Shown here: positions 8,492-17,742 of the stretch, one piece after another
Layout of the letters: each line of letters opens with the position of its first letter
How positions within the stretch are numbered: position 1 is the first letter of the stretch
From: JAHBNG01 sp039028975
GTDB lineage: Bacteria > Chloroflexota > Anaerolineae > Caldilineales > Caldilineaceae
NCBI GenBank assembly: GCA_039028975.1
Contig: JBCCHB010000195.1
Coordinates: 1 to 28,024, forward strand
DNA length: 28,024 nt
Direction of reading: 5' to 3'
Program-made: the position numbers and the translations under genes
The notes under the pieces: model-generated
Seen by the model: the letters and a program-made list of their open reading frames with translations, nothing else
What the model was told of the DNA's origin: nothing
The model's database searches: none

Positions 8492-10780
8492 TCAGGCATG
8501 AACCAACTCATCTGCGGTTGTACTGCGTATAGCCTTTTGGAAATGTTCAAATCTGACTGGCTTGGGGATAAAATCGTCCATACCAACTTCTGCGCACTTT
8601 TCCAGATCTTCAGGTAAGACACTCGCTGTCATGGCAAGGATACGAGGCCGTTTGTGGGATGGCACTAGTTCGATAATACGGCGGGTGGCTTCTAGCCCAT
8701 CCATCTCTGGCATATGGACATCCATTAATACTAGATCATATGCGTTTTTCGTGACGGCCTCAACGGCTTCTGTGCCATTTGCGGCCACGTCTGCTGTATA
8801 GCCTGTCCGTTTTAAGAGACCCAGAGCTACCTTTTGATTGACCGGATTATCTTCAACCAATAAGATGTTAAGTGGCTTCTGCTCCTCTTCATTCGTTGGC
8901 AATTCGATGACTGGCTCTTTCGCTGGATGGTAGCCATTTAAATTGAGAGCCAGATTTCTTGCTGTAGTAATGCCAAGTAACTCACGGCTCACCGGTTTAT
9001 AAAGAAACCCCGAGATCTCACTTCCATGTTCCGGAGCAATTGTATCGGGAATGGGTTTGAGTAACGCAAAGCATGGTACTTTCTTTCCCTGTATTTGGTG
9101 GATGGTTTGTAGAATACTTTCCGTCCGAGGCGAAATAAATTGATGCTCGAAGAGTAGTACATCGCATCGATAACCGCGCTGAATGGCAGCCAGAGCTTGT
9201 GACATAGTCAGCTCATGATGAGTTTCCATTTTAAGGCGAGCGGCATTCAATTGCAACATCTCCGCGCTTAATTCATTTGGTTCAATGATAAGTACCCGTT
9301 TACCAATCAGGGCCTCCAAATTCACAGAACCTAAAGTACTTATAGAGCCTATTCTCTCCTCTTCTGCAATCGCGACCTGAATAGTGAAGAGAAAGGCCGT
9401 TCCCTTCTCTCGATCTGTATCTACCCAGATCTTACCACCCATCAATTCGCAAAGTTCTTTAGAGATTGCTAAACCCAATCCCGTCCCGCCGAATTTACGC
9501 GTCGTTGTGGCATCAACTTGGCTAAATGGTTCAAATAGACCATGCGCTTTTTCGGACGGAATACCTATTCCTGTATCTTCTACAGATAAGCAAAGCTCTA
9601 CAGAGTCAGGGCTCTGCTTATGCACCTGTACCTGGACAACTACTTCACCTTGGTGAGTGAACTTTACAGCGTTGCCCAGGAGGTTGATCAAAATCTGACG
9701 GACGCGCGTCACATCACCGACGATCTGATTTGGCACGTCAACGTCCATTAAGTATCCTATTTCTAACTCTTTTTGAGCTGCCGAAACAACCACCATAGCA
9801 AGAGCCTCTTCGATGCAAGTATCTAGCTCAAAAATTTTGGATTCTAGCGTTAGCTTGCCTGACTCGATTTTGGAAAAGTCTAAAATTTGATTAATGATCC
9901 CTAAGAGCGATTCACCCGACCGGCTGATAATTTTGACGAACTCACGTTGGGATTCGTTTAGCTCTGTATCCATTAACAAGGTGGTTGTGCCAACAATTCC
10001 ATTCATTGGCGTACGAATTTCATGGCTCATGTTTGCTAGAAATTCGCTTTTAGCGACCGCGGCCTCGTCAGCAATGCGTTTATCTTCACGAAGTTTAGGG
10101 ATATACAACGCAGGATATATCAGGATGACCGGTGCAATTCCAGGCAGCAACAACCAGGGATTAAGAAGCCACAAAACTGCTACCGTGTATCCTATAATCT
10201 GATTTGTTACATCAATGAGAATTGATGTAGGGTCTAACATTCCAGATTCAGCCCAAGTAAGTCCCCTATTTAAGACCAGCACTTGGCCAATGAGGTAGCG
10301 GTTTAATAGAAAGTAGACCGATGCAGGAAGCAGCAATGCTGTAATGAGAGAGGATGTCGCTAGCTGCTCGACACGAACACCACAAAGAACATAGGTCCAA
10401 TAAGCGGCGGACCCTACGATAATCGTCATTGCGATATTAAATGGCTGTATATACCATTTGTGCAAATGAGGTCCCTCGCTTTGTGTAATGCGTTGTATAA
10501 ACCATTCTAGCAAGTGGGGAATTACCACAAGGAGTGTATATAGCGAGGGAGGCAGCAGGTAGACACCAGCGAACAGAAAGACTGTTGTTGCATAATATGC
10601 TTGATGTTTTGTTGTGGGATCAATATTGACCGATTGGGATAGAGTAGCTAGTGAAATCAGAACCACTAACGTAAGCCAAGTTGAGGGTGTGCCAAATGAG
10701 GATGATGCGATATTATACAGACCGATACCAAGTCCAACAATTATGACGCCGATAACGTATGTCCAGCCTGTTTTTGACAT
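8492..10780 (-). CDS. Hybrid sensor histidine kinase with membrane sensor domain and two receiver modules
   Basis: 762 residues, ATG preceded by GGGAG with a spacing of about 8. Residues about 1-228 are strongly hydrophobic with six to seven predicted membrane helices and no large extracytoplasmic loop, so the signal is probably sensed in or at the membrane. The H-box SHEIRTPMNG gives the phospho-acceptor H253. The kinase domain shows the N-box (LINLLGNAVKFT) and G-boxes (DTGIGIP, GGTGLGLAI). A receiver-like domain at about 492-605 is degenerate: the phospho-acceptor position reads Glu in LLFEHQF. The last domain (about 625-750) is a full receiver with LLVEDN, D687 in LMDVHMPEMDG, and a Lys in IPKPV. 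There is no partner regulator gene next to it. It converges on the glycosidase genes and stands alone; its target is unknown. Confidence 0.9.
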   Translation of the reverse strand: MSKTGWTYVIGVIIVGLGIGLYNIASSSFGTPSTWLTLVVLISLATLSQSVNIDPTTKHQAYYATTVFLFAGVYLLPPSLYTLLVVIPHLLEWFIQRITQSEGPHLHKWYIQPFNIAMTIIVGSAAYWTYVLCGVRVEQLATSSLITALLLPASVYFLLNRYLIGQVLVLNRGLTWAESGMLDPTSILIDVTNQIIGYTVAVLWLLNPWLLLPGIAPVILIYPALYIPKLREDKRIADEAAVAKSEFLANMSHEIRTPMNGIVGTTTLLMDTELNESQREFVKIISRSGESLLGIINQILDFSKIESGKLTLESKIFELDTCIEEALAMVVVSAAQKELEIGYLMDVDVPNQIVGDVTRVRQILINLLGNAVKFTHQGEVVVQVQVHKQSPDSVELCLSVEDTGIGIPSEKAHGLFEPFSQVDATTTRKFGGTGLGLAISKELCELMGGKIWVDTDREKGTAFLFTIQVAIAEEERIGSISTLGSVNLEALIGKRVLIIEPNELSAEMLQLNAARLKMETHHELTMSQALAAIQRGYRCDVLLFEHQFISPRTESILQTIHQIQGKKVPCFALLKPIPDTIAPEHGSEISGFLYKPVSRELLGITTARNLALNLNGYHPAKEPVIELPTNEEEQKPLNILLVEDNPVNQKVALGLLKRTGYTADVAANGTEAVEAVTKNAYDLVLMDVHMPEMDGLEATRRIIELVPSHKRPRILAMTASVLPEDLEKCAEVGMDDFIPKPVRFEHFQKAIRSTTADELVHA

Positions 10781-11267
10781 AAAGGATACTCCCAGCTACT
10801 TAAAGTTCAGCAAGGTTCATCTGATTGTAACAAATCGAAGTGAAGTCATTCCAAGGTGACTTCATCTAACCAAACTTGATGATAGACGGGTAACTCCTCG
10901 GTACAGCTTGAAGCGTTAAAGAGCTATTGGCGGTTAAAACCATAAAAGATCGCTAATACTAACTTTGTCCCCTCTCGCAAGCTATCAGCATTAGAATATA
11001 ATAGGAACGGACCTACTAATCGTAAACAGAAATTGAATTGTTCCGAATTAAGAGTTGAGTGGGTGACGGGTACTTTTTCAGCCGTTCTTGCTGGCTGACG
11101 AAACAAGTCAGGAACCCTTCACGTGCATGATTTATTACTTCAGAACAACTCTATTATATCTTCTCTATTTTAACTCTTCCAGTCAAAATAAGGCAACAAT
11201 CGAGACAAAATTTCACGTGCCGACAGTATGATCGCTAGCAACCTGTCTGTCTGTCTATATTGGTTAA
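10781..11267. other. Intergenic region between histidine kinase and subtilase
   Basis: Both flanking genes are on the minus strand, so this holds the kinase promoter and the end of the subtilase transcript. I see a short inverted repeat GAAGTCA/TGACTTC near 10840-10865, another CAGCC/GGCTG near 11080-11100, and a CTGT microsatellite (four units) near 11247. The only long reading frame (10924-11106, minus) starts with TTG and has no ribosome site or family signal, so I do not call it a gene. Confidence 0.5.
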
Positions 11268-14200
11268 TTAGTCATCCCAATGATCGGAACTCCAGTTGAC
11301 CGAACTCCAGTTGACTGAACTCCAGTTGACACTATCCCACACGGGCGTGTCCGTTCCACTCCACAACAGTTGACTGGCAACTATACCAGTGTTGGCGCTA
11401 TCTCTGCTATCGCCAGCAACCGCATTATCAATGCGTAGATAGTGCATACCCGCAACATCAACTGCGGTATCCATTAGCCGATACTTTACCTGGTCTGGCG
11501 TTAGATCTGGCTCATCTTCAAGTAAGAGAGCCACCGCACCGGCAACAACAGCTGAAGCCATTGATGTCCCCGACATACGGAAGTAACGATTACGGAATTT
11601 GCCAGGTACTACATGTTTGGGATGTTGTTTTTTCAGGTTGCTATCATCGCTCGATAATAAGCTAATGATATCGGTTCCGGGTACAATCAGTTCCGGTTTT
11701 TCGTGTCCTTCTTGAGTTGTGCCAGAAGCCGAAAAGGAAGCCACCGTATCATCTGTATAGGTAATGGTATCTTTTGTATCGGTCGCCCCAACAGTTATGA
11801 CGAATGGATCATTTGCTGGCGGATATACTATGTTCCTATCATTGCCATTACCGTTTCCATTCCCATTACCGTTTCCATTCCCATTACCGTTTCCATTACC
11901 ATTATTGCCAGCAGAAACAACCACCACAATCTCGTTAAACCAGAGAATCTCTAATGCTGCATTAAGCGGATTAACATGATAGGATTCTTGTACGTTACTA
12001 TTGAGAGATAAATTTACAACACGAATATTGTAATCATCTTTATGGTCTAAGATCCACTCTAATCCAGCTACAACATTGGATGTACTACCTGAGCCCTGAT
12101 CATCGATAACTTTCACATCAACAAGATTTACCTGAGGAGCAACGCCGATATAGACTCCGTCAGACTGATTCCCATTTCCACCAATTGTACCCGCTACATG
12201 GGTGCCGTGTCCATAAAAATCGTCTGGCTTGCCTGAACTGGTAAAATCAATTTTTGCAATAATACGAGAAGTATCTCTGTGGCTCATCAAGTCTTCATGA
12301 TATGCAATACCACTATCCACAACAGCCACTGCTACGTTCTTCCCTTGAAGGGGTTGCCGGTTGTTCCAGAGTTCATTGGCACCAATCGATTGGATATATA
12401 CATTATCCAGGTTAGATGCATCAATACACTCCTTGCAACCATATTCAATTTTCAGCTCATTAATATAGAGACGATCATATGGACCAAGGTTAGATGAGGT
12501 GCGTAACCGAATCACAAATTGTGTTGAGATGTACTCAGAAATATCGTAGTAGGTATTCTGTATTGAGCCATCCGAGCCAGGTCCGTCAATGTAATCGAGT
12601 ACATGCCAAGAACCACCTTGATTTGACGAAACTTCAACTACGACGTAATCATGGGTCCAATCAAATCCTTGCCGTATATAGCTCAGGTTGAGCACGGCAG
12701 AAGACGCAGAACTTAAGTCCACTTGGCGCTGGATGGAGACATTGTTGTCCTGGAGTCGCAGCCAGCCAGAATAGATAATTATATCACCATAATAGGGTGA
12801 ACCATCATCACCATCTTCTTGCCATCCTGTCTTCCAGTTCGCGGAACCGTCATTGTTATTATATGAAAAAGTATCAAAAGAATCGCTGACAACTTGGGAT
12901 GTAGCCAAATCGCTGCTGCCGCTGTTCTTCGTAATACTGTTATGTTCAATTTGAACATCGTCAATTAAGATAAAGGCAAAGTAATTGTCAGACTTTGAAA
13001 TTGTAATGCGGATCTTCGTTTGGGCCGAAGCATAGTCCGATATGTCAATTTCTTGTGTAACAGAGGTACTATCAAACTCGTTGAGCGCATAGGTCGCCAG
13101 CTCGATCCAATTTCCCCCATTGTCCCGAGATATAGCTACTTTGGCAACAGCCGTGCTTAGGTTCGATGCAATTCGACGTGTGGTAAACTGCAATACGGCA
13201 TGATCGGCATTATTCAAATCCGCTTCTCGCTGAACCCCAACGATCTCACTCTGACTACTATAATAATAGTCATTTGCATCGAACAGAAGACAACTTCCTG
13301 ATGCACAATAGGAAGTTGAATAGACTGCTACATGACCGTACCCTGCACCATCTGACTCACCAACCTCTTCCCAATCGTTACTCCAACGGTGAGAACCGTC
13401 ATTGCCTGCATAGGAGATCGATCTAAACTCATCCTTAACTGTAATATTCTGCCTCAAGGCGCGCTGGGGAGTACCGGTAGCCGGATCAAGTGGCGGGCCA
13501 TCATCTACAAAGAGAAAGCTTGGTATATAGAGCTTATTCGGCAGCAGAGAAACCTGATCTGGGGCTGGTTCATAGTCGATGGCAATCGTATCCAAATAAA
13601 CTTTGGCATCGGCTCCCATCTCTTGGGAACTAACAAATCGCAAGACAGAGTCAGTTGTTAAATAGGTGGAAATATCATAATTGGCCTCTTGCACATCCTC
13701 ATCAGTTTGAATGCTTGCATCGGTATCAGAACCTTCAATACGACCTAATTCCGTCCATGACTGTCCTCCATTTGACGAAATTTCGATGGCAATATGTGCC
13801 TCTGAATTTGACATATCCTTACGTCGGTAGATAAAGCTAAGGGTAGCAGATTCTGCATCGGCTAGATTGAAGTGGCGTTTGACACCTCGATTCTGGCCCT
13901 GGATTCGCAAGCCTTGCATAGAGCCACTAAAAAAGCGAACAATTGCAACATCACCCAAATCTGGACCATCTGCTTCACCAATTTCTTCCCAAGTACCTTC
14001 CCAAGAGGTGCTTCCGTCATCTCCATCATATTGATTTGTCTGAAAAAGATCCCGAATGAGATTTTCAGCTGGTGTTAATAGACCACTTTGAAAGATAGGC
14101 GCATCTAAAGAAATCCATCGGATCCCTTCCGTTTGCGCTAATTGATGGATAGCGTGTGCTGGTAGCTGAGCAACAAAAGCATTAATGATGGAGAGCTCGC

Positions 14201-14531
14201 GAACGATGTTTCCGTTGAGTGACTCTACCGCCAACTCGGGTTTTTGAGATTGGCTCTTCTTTTGTATGATGACCTGGATAAGTTCATCTGGGGTCTCGCT
14301 GGCTACCTGAGTCAGTATAGGTTGAAGAGGAATTTGCTCTAAAGTCGACTTTGCAGTGAGCGGCTGAACGGTGTAACACCACATCGCACTGAGTAAGAGG
14401 ATTGGCACGACGGACATACTCGTCCAACCGTGCATGTGCTGACAAGATTGAAATCGCTTAACGATTAACTTCTGTAGCACCAAGCGCAGAGACAGTTGTA
14501 GTTGTTTTGAAATATTCAAATGACAAAACAT
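11268..14531 (-). CDS. Secreted subtilisin-like serine protease (S8) with three beta-rich repeat domains
   Basis: 1087 residues from the ATG at 14531, which has AGGA eight bases upstream. Other starts are possible: ATG 14540, ATG 14435, or TTG 14585, the last without a ribosome site. A hydrophobic signal segment (SVVPILLLSAMW) is followed by an inhibitor-I9-like propeptide (about residues 75-150). Three similar domains of about 160 residues follow, starting near 167, 375 and 559, each opening with a Y-x(3)-DGS-x(2)-W motif and containing VEVSSN(Q/G)GGSW-like words. The catalytic domain has D739 (VVDSG), H775 (GHGTHVAG) and S990 (GTSMAS), a complete S8 triad. A Gly-Asn repeat directly follows the oxyanion-hole SAGNNG. 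The C-terminus carries SVNWS repeats. It is probably an extracellular or surface protease; substrate unknown. Confidence 0.88.
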   Translation of the reverse strand: MFCHLNISKQLQLSLRLVLQKLIVKRFQSCQHMHGWTSMSVVPILLLSAMWCYTVQPLTAKSTLEQIPLQPILTQVASETPDELIQVIIQKKSQSQKPELAVESLNGNIVRELSIINAFVAQLPAHAIHQLAQTEGIRWISLDAPIFQSGLLTPAENLIRDLFQTNQYDGDDGSTSWEGTWEEIGEADGPDLGDVAIVRFFSGSMQGLRIQGQNRGVKRHFNLADAESATLSFIYRRKDMSNSEAHIAIEISSNGGQSWTELGRIEGSDTDASIQTDEDVQEANYDISTYLTTDSVLRFVSSQEMGADAKVYLDTIAIDYEPAPDQVSLLPNKLYIPSFLFVDDGPPLDPATGTPQRALRQNITVKDEFRSISYAGNDGSHRWSNDWEEVGESDGAGYGHVAVYSTSYCASGSCLLFDANDYYYSSQSEIVGVQREADLNNADHAVLQFTTRRIASNLSTAVAKVAISRDNGGNWIELATYALNEFDSTSVTQEIDISDYASAQTKIRITISKSDNYFAFILIDDVQIEHNSITKNSGSSDLATSQVVSDSFDTFSYNNNDGSANWKTGWQEDGDDGSPYYGDIIIYSGWLRLQDNNVSIQRQVDLSSASSAVLNLSYIRQGFDWTHDYVVVEVSSNQGGSWHVLDYIDGPGSDGSIQNTYYDISEYISTQFVIRLRTSSNLGPYDRLYINELKIEYGCKECIDASNLDNVYIQSIGANELWNNRQPLQGKNVAVAVVDSGIAYHEDLMSHRDTSRIIAKIDFTSSGKPDDFYGHGTHVAGTIGGNGNQSDGVYIGVAPQVNLVDVKVIDDQGSGSTSNVVAGLEWILDHKDDYNIRVVNLSLNSNVQESYHVNPLNAALEILWFNEIVVVVSAGNNGNGNGNGNGNGNGNGNGNGNDRNIVYPPANDPFVITVGATDTKDTITYTDDTVASFSASGTTQEGHEKPELIVPGTDIISLLSSDDSNLKKQHPKHVVPGKFRNRYFRMSGTSMASAVVAGAVALLLEDEPDLTPDQVKYRLMDTAVDVAGMHYLRIDNAVAGDSRDSANTGIVASQLLWSGTDTPVWDSVNWSSVNWSSVNWSSDHWDD
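11287..11331 (-). repeat. Three 15-bp units coding for SVNWS repeats at the protease C-terminus
   Basis: On the plus strand GAACTCCAGTTGAC plus one variable base recurs at 11287, 11302 and 11317 with period 15. It encodes the near C-terminal SVNWS-SVNWS-SVNWS. Near-identity of the DNA units points to recent duplication. Trp/Asn-rich C-terminal repeats of this kind occur in other large secreted subtilases; their role is unknown to me. Confidence 0.9.
11845..11905 (-). repeat. 18-bp tandem repeat coding for a Gly-Asn run in the protease
   Basis: Plus-strand units CCATTACCGTTTCCATTC repeat about three times with small changes and encode about ten Gly-Asn dipeptides. The run begins immediately after the SAGNNG motif that holds the oxyanion-hole Asn, so the loop that lengthens is next to the active site. 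Confidence 0.9.
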
Positions 14532-14585
14532 GAGACACATCCTATGCAACTGAGAGGGGCGTTGATACGTATCGTAAGGAATCAA

Positions 14586-14904
14586 CCGTAAGGAATCGGT
14601 GGGGTAGCAGCGACTGTCTGTTCTCTCAGAAAAAAGAACGTCTAGCCATAATCTGGAGATGTTGGATGCAATGCGTTTACTTGATGATTGACTAAACTTC
14701 TTGACTGCTAAGACCTGAATCGAATCATACGATCTAATTTAGTCCATTATACATCAATTATCCCAATATGAACGCTACAAAATCCTTACAAAATAGTCTA
14801 CATGATGTAACGAACATTAAGACATTCTTAGTATCCTCAATATTCCTTTAAAGACATCGTGAATTGGACGAAAATTAGCGACAAATTCGTTTAGAGGATA
14901 AAAT
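14586..14904. other. Divergent promoter region between subtilase and the small membrane protein
   Basis: AT-rich non-coding DNA between two divergent transcription units, so promoters for both are expected here. I see no strong inverted repeat or recognisable operator. Confidence 0.4.
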
Positions 14905-14961
14905 ATGATGAATAAATTAATCTTAAATCCATTTGTAAGAATAGGAGCTATGAATTTATGA
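14905..14961 (+). CDS. Possible 18-residue leader peptide coupled to the next gene
   Basis: The ATG at 14905 follows AGAGGA (14893-14898) at an ideal distance of 6 bases. The product would be MMNKLILNPFVRIGAMNL. Its stop TGA (14959-14961) overlaps the ATG of the downstream gene as ATGA, a typical arrangement for translational coupling. No family is recognisable and it may be non-functional. The downstream gene also has its own AGGAG at 14943-14947, inside this ORF. Confidence 0.4.
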   Translation: MMNKLILNPFVRIGAMNL

Positions 14962-15404
14962 GCGTATCTACGGATATAAACATTGCAGGCACGCGTCCGT
15001 CACTAGGTAAATTGCCCCAAGCAGTGCTTGTTGGTGCCATACTATCCATGATTGGCAATATGATTATCTTATTTTTTGGGCGGGGCTTAGGGGTTGAGTT
15101 TATGTTGGTACCACCCACTGGCACAGAGTTGGAACCGTTGCCCTTCTTCCCTATTGTAATGATCGCCAGTATTCTCCCGGCTGTCGGTGCTGCACTTCTC
15201 CTCTATATCCTCGGTTGGTTTACAGAGCGCCCTTACCCGGCTTTTTGGACAATTGCTGTGCTATTCTTGCTTATCTCATTTCAAGGGCCAGTAGGCGCGG
15301 TAACAGACTCTGCTCAAACAGTTATTGGGTTGAACGCCATGCACGTCTGGAGTGCATTGGCAATTGTTGGCGCCCTTTCCGCACTGGGTCATGAGGATGC
15401 CTAA
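14958..15404 (+). CDS. Small four-helix membrane protein (DUF6069-like)
   Basis: 148 residues. The start is supported by AGGAG at 14943-14947 (10 bases). Four hydrophobic helices are visible (about 22-42, 66-90, 95-113, 126-143). The pattern of helix 1, then a short loop with PPTGTELEPLP, then helix 2 and an aromatic loop (FTERPYPAFW) resembles the DUF6069 family, whose function is unknown. The family assignment is from memory of the pattern only. It is a single gene, with a hairpin shortly after the stop. Confidence 0.65.
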   Translation: MSVSTDINIAGTRPSLGKLPQAVLVGAILSMIGNMIILFFGRGLGVEFMLVPPTGTELEPLPFFPIVMIASILPAVGAALLLYILGWFTERPYPAFWTIAVLFLLISFQGPVGAVTDSAQTVIGLNAMHVWSALAIVGALSALGHEDA

Positions 15405-15421
15405 TTTCTTTCTGAAATGCA

Positions 15422-15445
15422 AGAACATCGATAAAACGATGTTCT
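15422..15445 (+). terminator. Hairpin after the DUF6069-like gene
   Basis: Perfect 9-bp stem AGAACATCG/CGATGTTCT with a 6-base loop, 18 bases past the stop codon. No T-run follows, so termination efficiency is uncertain; it may be an mRNA-end stabilising hairpin. Confidence 0.45.
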
Positions 15446-15528
15446 AAAGAACTTTCAGATCTGAGCATCGGAAAAACTTTACCTTAAGGTCGATTGCCAC
15501 TCAACAACAACATTTTTATTGTCAGCCC

Positions 15529-15563
15529 AAAAGAGGGAGAGCGCAGTAAATCGCTCTCCCTCT
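15529..15563 (-). terminator. Probable terminator of hppA
   Basis: Perfect 12-bp stem between AGAGGGAGAGCG (15532-15543) and CGCTCTCCCTCT (15552-15563) with an 8-base loop. Read on the minus strand it is followed by a short T-run (15531-15529). It lies about 85 bases past the hppA stop. Confidence 0.65.
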
Positions 15564-15648
15564 CTATACATACTTATCCTGTTTTTACACTTATGCTGTA
15601 GTCATTTTGTGACGGGTTCTGAGTAATATAGAATATTCGGCTTCTGCT

Positions 15649-17736
15649 TTAGCCAAAGAGCCCAGAACCAAACGCGCCAGCAAAAACTAGGCTGACGATG
15701 CTCATGAGCTTAATCAGAATGTTGAGCGCCGGACCAGAGGTATCTTTAAAAGGGTCACCAACTGTGTCACCCACAACGGCTGCTTTGTGGGCTTCTGAGC
15801 CTTTGCCACCCATTTCACCCGTTTCGATCCACTTTTTGGCATTGTCCCATGCACCGCCTGCATTGGCCATCATAACCGCAAGAACAAATCCAGAGGAAAT
15901 TGCGCCGATGAGCATCCCTGCCAAGGCTGCTGCGCCCAAAATAAAGCCCACTGCAAGGGGAACCAGGACAGCTAGTAGGCCAGGAACCACCATATATCGC
16001 AAGGCACTTTCCGTGCTAATCCCCACGCACGCTTTGTAGTCAGGCGTGCCCGTTCCTTCCATCAAACCGGGGATTTCTCTAAACTGGCGCCGCACCTCCA
16101 GCACAATTTCATAAGCAGCTTTACCCACAGCTGTCATGGTTAGAGCAGCGAATAAGTAGGGCAACATAGCCCCGATCAACAAGCCAGCCAGCACGATAGG
16201 GTCAAGCAAATTGAGGGCAAAATCAGGGTCTGCAACCCTCACGGATGCCACATAAGCTGCCATCAGCGCCAAAGCCGTCAAAACTGCTGACCCAATAGCA
16301 AACCCTTTGCCTGTTGCAGCCGTTGTATTGCCCAAGCTATCTAGCGCATCCGTTCGATCTCGCACCCCTTCAGGCAGTTCGGCCATTTCGGCAATGCCAC
16401 CTGCGTTGTCTGCCACAGGACCGTAAGCATCAGTTGCCAAGGTAACCCCTAGGGTGCTCAGCATCCCCACGCCGGCTAACGCAATGGCGTAGAGACCGCC
16501 GCCCAATTCATCAACCCGTGCACCAAGCGCATAGGAAAAAAGAATGGCCACTGCAACAATCAATACAGGTGGAACCGTACTATTCATACCAACGGCCAAT
16601 CCTTGAATGATCAAGGTTGCATCACCCGTTTCCGAGGCGGCGGCAATGCTGCGGGTCGGTTTTTCTGTATAAGCAGTATAGTATTCGGTGAAGAATGCGA
16701 TGGCATTACCCGCCACTAGCCCTACCAAAATCACCAACCAGAAGTAAAAGCTGGAGCCAGCTATCAGAGTGATGATGGCTGTCAAGACCAGCACAAGAGC
16801 AGAAGAGAACCACGTGGCGTTACGGAGCGTCTTGAGCAACTCTTCCTGGCCAGCACCCTCTTCCGTCTTCACCATGAAGGTCCCTACCAACGAGGCCACA
16901 ACACCGACACCTGCTACCAAGAAGGGCAACCCAATATAGATCAATCGCTCTGCGTCTAGCGCTTCCCCAGTGAGGGCACCGCCAAAGGTCATTGCGGCAC
17001 CCAATGCTGCCGCTGCAATAATCGATCCGCTGTAACTCTCAAAAAGATCGGCCCCCATACCGGCAACATCTCCAACATTGTCACCTACGTTGTCAGCAAT
17101 AACAGCAGGATTGCGGGGATCATCTTCGGGAATGCCTTGCTCGACTTTACCGACCAAATCTGCACCGACGTCAGCCGCTTTGGTATAAATGCCGCCGCCA
17201 ACGCGAGCAAAGAGGGCAATACTGCTTGCCCCAAAGCCGAACCCGGTTAGATACTCTAGATTCCCTCCGAAAAATAGATAAAGGAGCGTCATGCCAAGCA
17301 GGCTAAATGAGACAACGGCCATGCCCATTACAGAGCCACTGCCAAATGCCACCCGTAGACCATCATTCAGGCTCTCTCTTGCCGCAGCGGCTGTACGAAC
17401 ATTGGAGCGGACGGCAATAAACATACCTAAATAGCCTGCGCCTGCTGAGGTAATGGCCCCAAACAGAAAGCAGATAGCCGTCTGCCAGGCCAAACCATCT
17501 GTCAGGGAAGACGCAATGAGCATAATGACAAAGACTGCACCAACAAAGCCCGCTAAGTACGAATACTCTTTATTCAAAAAGGCCGCGGCACCTTCCTGAA
17601 TGGCTGCTGCAATATCGGTCATCTTTTTGTCGCCAGCATCTTCTGATAACACATTGCGTATTTGCCAGAATACATAGCCAATGGCCATAAGGCCAAAGAT
17701 AAGAGCGAATACAACTGATCCGGTTCCGTATAGCAA
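15649..17736 (-). CDS. hppA: Membrane-bound, ion-translocating pyrophosphatase (K+-dependent type)
   Basis: 695 residues. It hydrolyses pyrophosphate and couples this to pumping H+ (or Na+) across the membrane. The family signatures are clear: the DVGADLVGKVEQG substrate-site motif near residue 185-200, NPAVIADNVGDNVGDVAG just after it, and the C-terminal DTVGDPFKDTSGP loop, in a protein of about 15 helices. The cation determinant reads GNTTAATGKG, with A473 and G476, where K+-independent enzymes have Lys and Thr; this places it in the K+-dependent group. H+ versus Na+ cannot be decided by eye. I place the start at the TTG at 17736, because AGGAGG lies exactly 6 bases upstream and the protein then begins at the first membrane helix. 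A longer frame back to an ATG at 17823 adds 29 charged residues without family likeness. Monocistronic. Confidence 0.93.
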   Translation of the reverse strand: MLYGTGSVVFALIFGLMAIGYVFWQIRNVLSEDAGDKKMTDIAAAIQEGAAAFLNKEYSYLAGFVGAVFVIMLIASSLTDGLAWQTAICFLFGAITSAGAGYLGMFIAVRSNVRTAAAARESLNDGLRVAFGSGSVMGMAVVSFSLLGMTLLYLFFGGNLEYLTGFGFGASSIALFARVGGGIYTKAADVGADLVGKVEQGIPEDDPRNPAVIADNVGDNVGDVAGMGADLFESYSGSIIAAAALGAAMTFGGALTGEALDAERLIYIGLPFLVAGVGVVASLVGTFMVKTEEGAGQEELLKTLRNATWFSSALVLVLTAIITLIAGSSFYFWLVILVGLVAGNAIAFFTEYYTAYTEKPTRSIAAASETGDATLIIQGLAVGMNSTVPPVLIVAVAILFSYALGARVDELGGGLYAIALAGVGMLSTLGVTLATDAYGPVADNAGGIAEMAELPEGVRDRTDALDSLGNTTAATGKGFAIGSAVLTALALMAAYVASVRVADPDFALNLLDPIVLAGLLIGAMLPYLFAALTMTAVGKAAYEIVLEVRRQFREIPGLMEGTGTPDYKACVGISTESALRYMVVPGLLAVLVPLAVGFILGAAALAGMLIGAISSGFVLAVMMANAGGAWDNAKKWIETGEMGGKGSEAHKAAVVGDTVGDPFKDTSGPALNILIKLMSIVSLVFAGAFGSGLFG

Positions 17737-17742
17737 AATATA

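Noticed and set aside
10924..11106. 60-codon minus-strand ORF between the histidine kinase and the subtilase
   Set aside because: It starts with TTG, lacks a ribosome binding site, shows no family or signal-peptide pattern, and lies in otherwise non-coding DNA.
11839..11910. Repeat block mistaken for a CRISPR-like array
   Set aside because: The 18-bp units are directly tandem with no spacers and lie in frame inside the protease gene.
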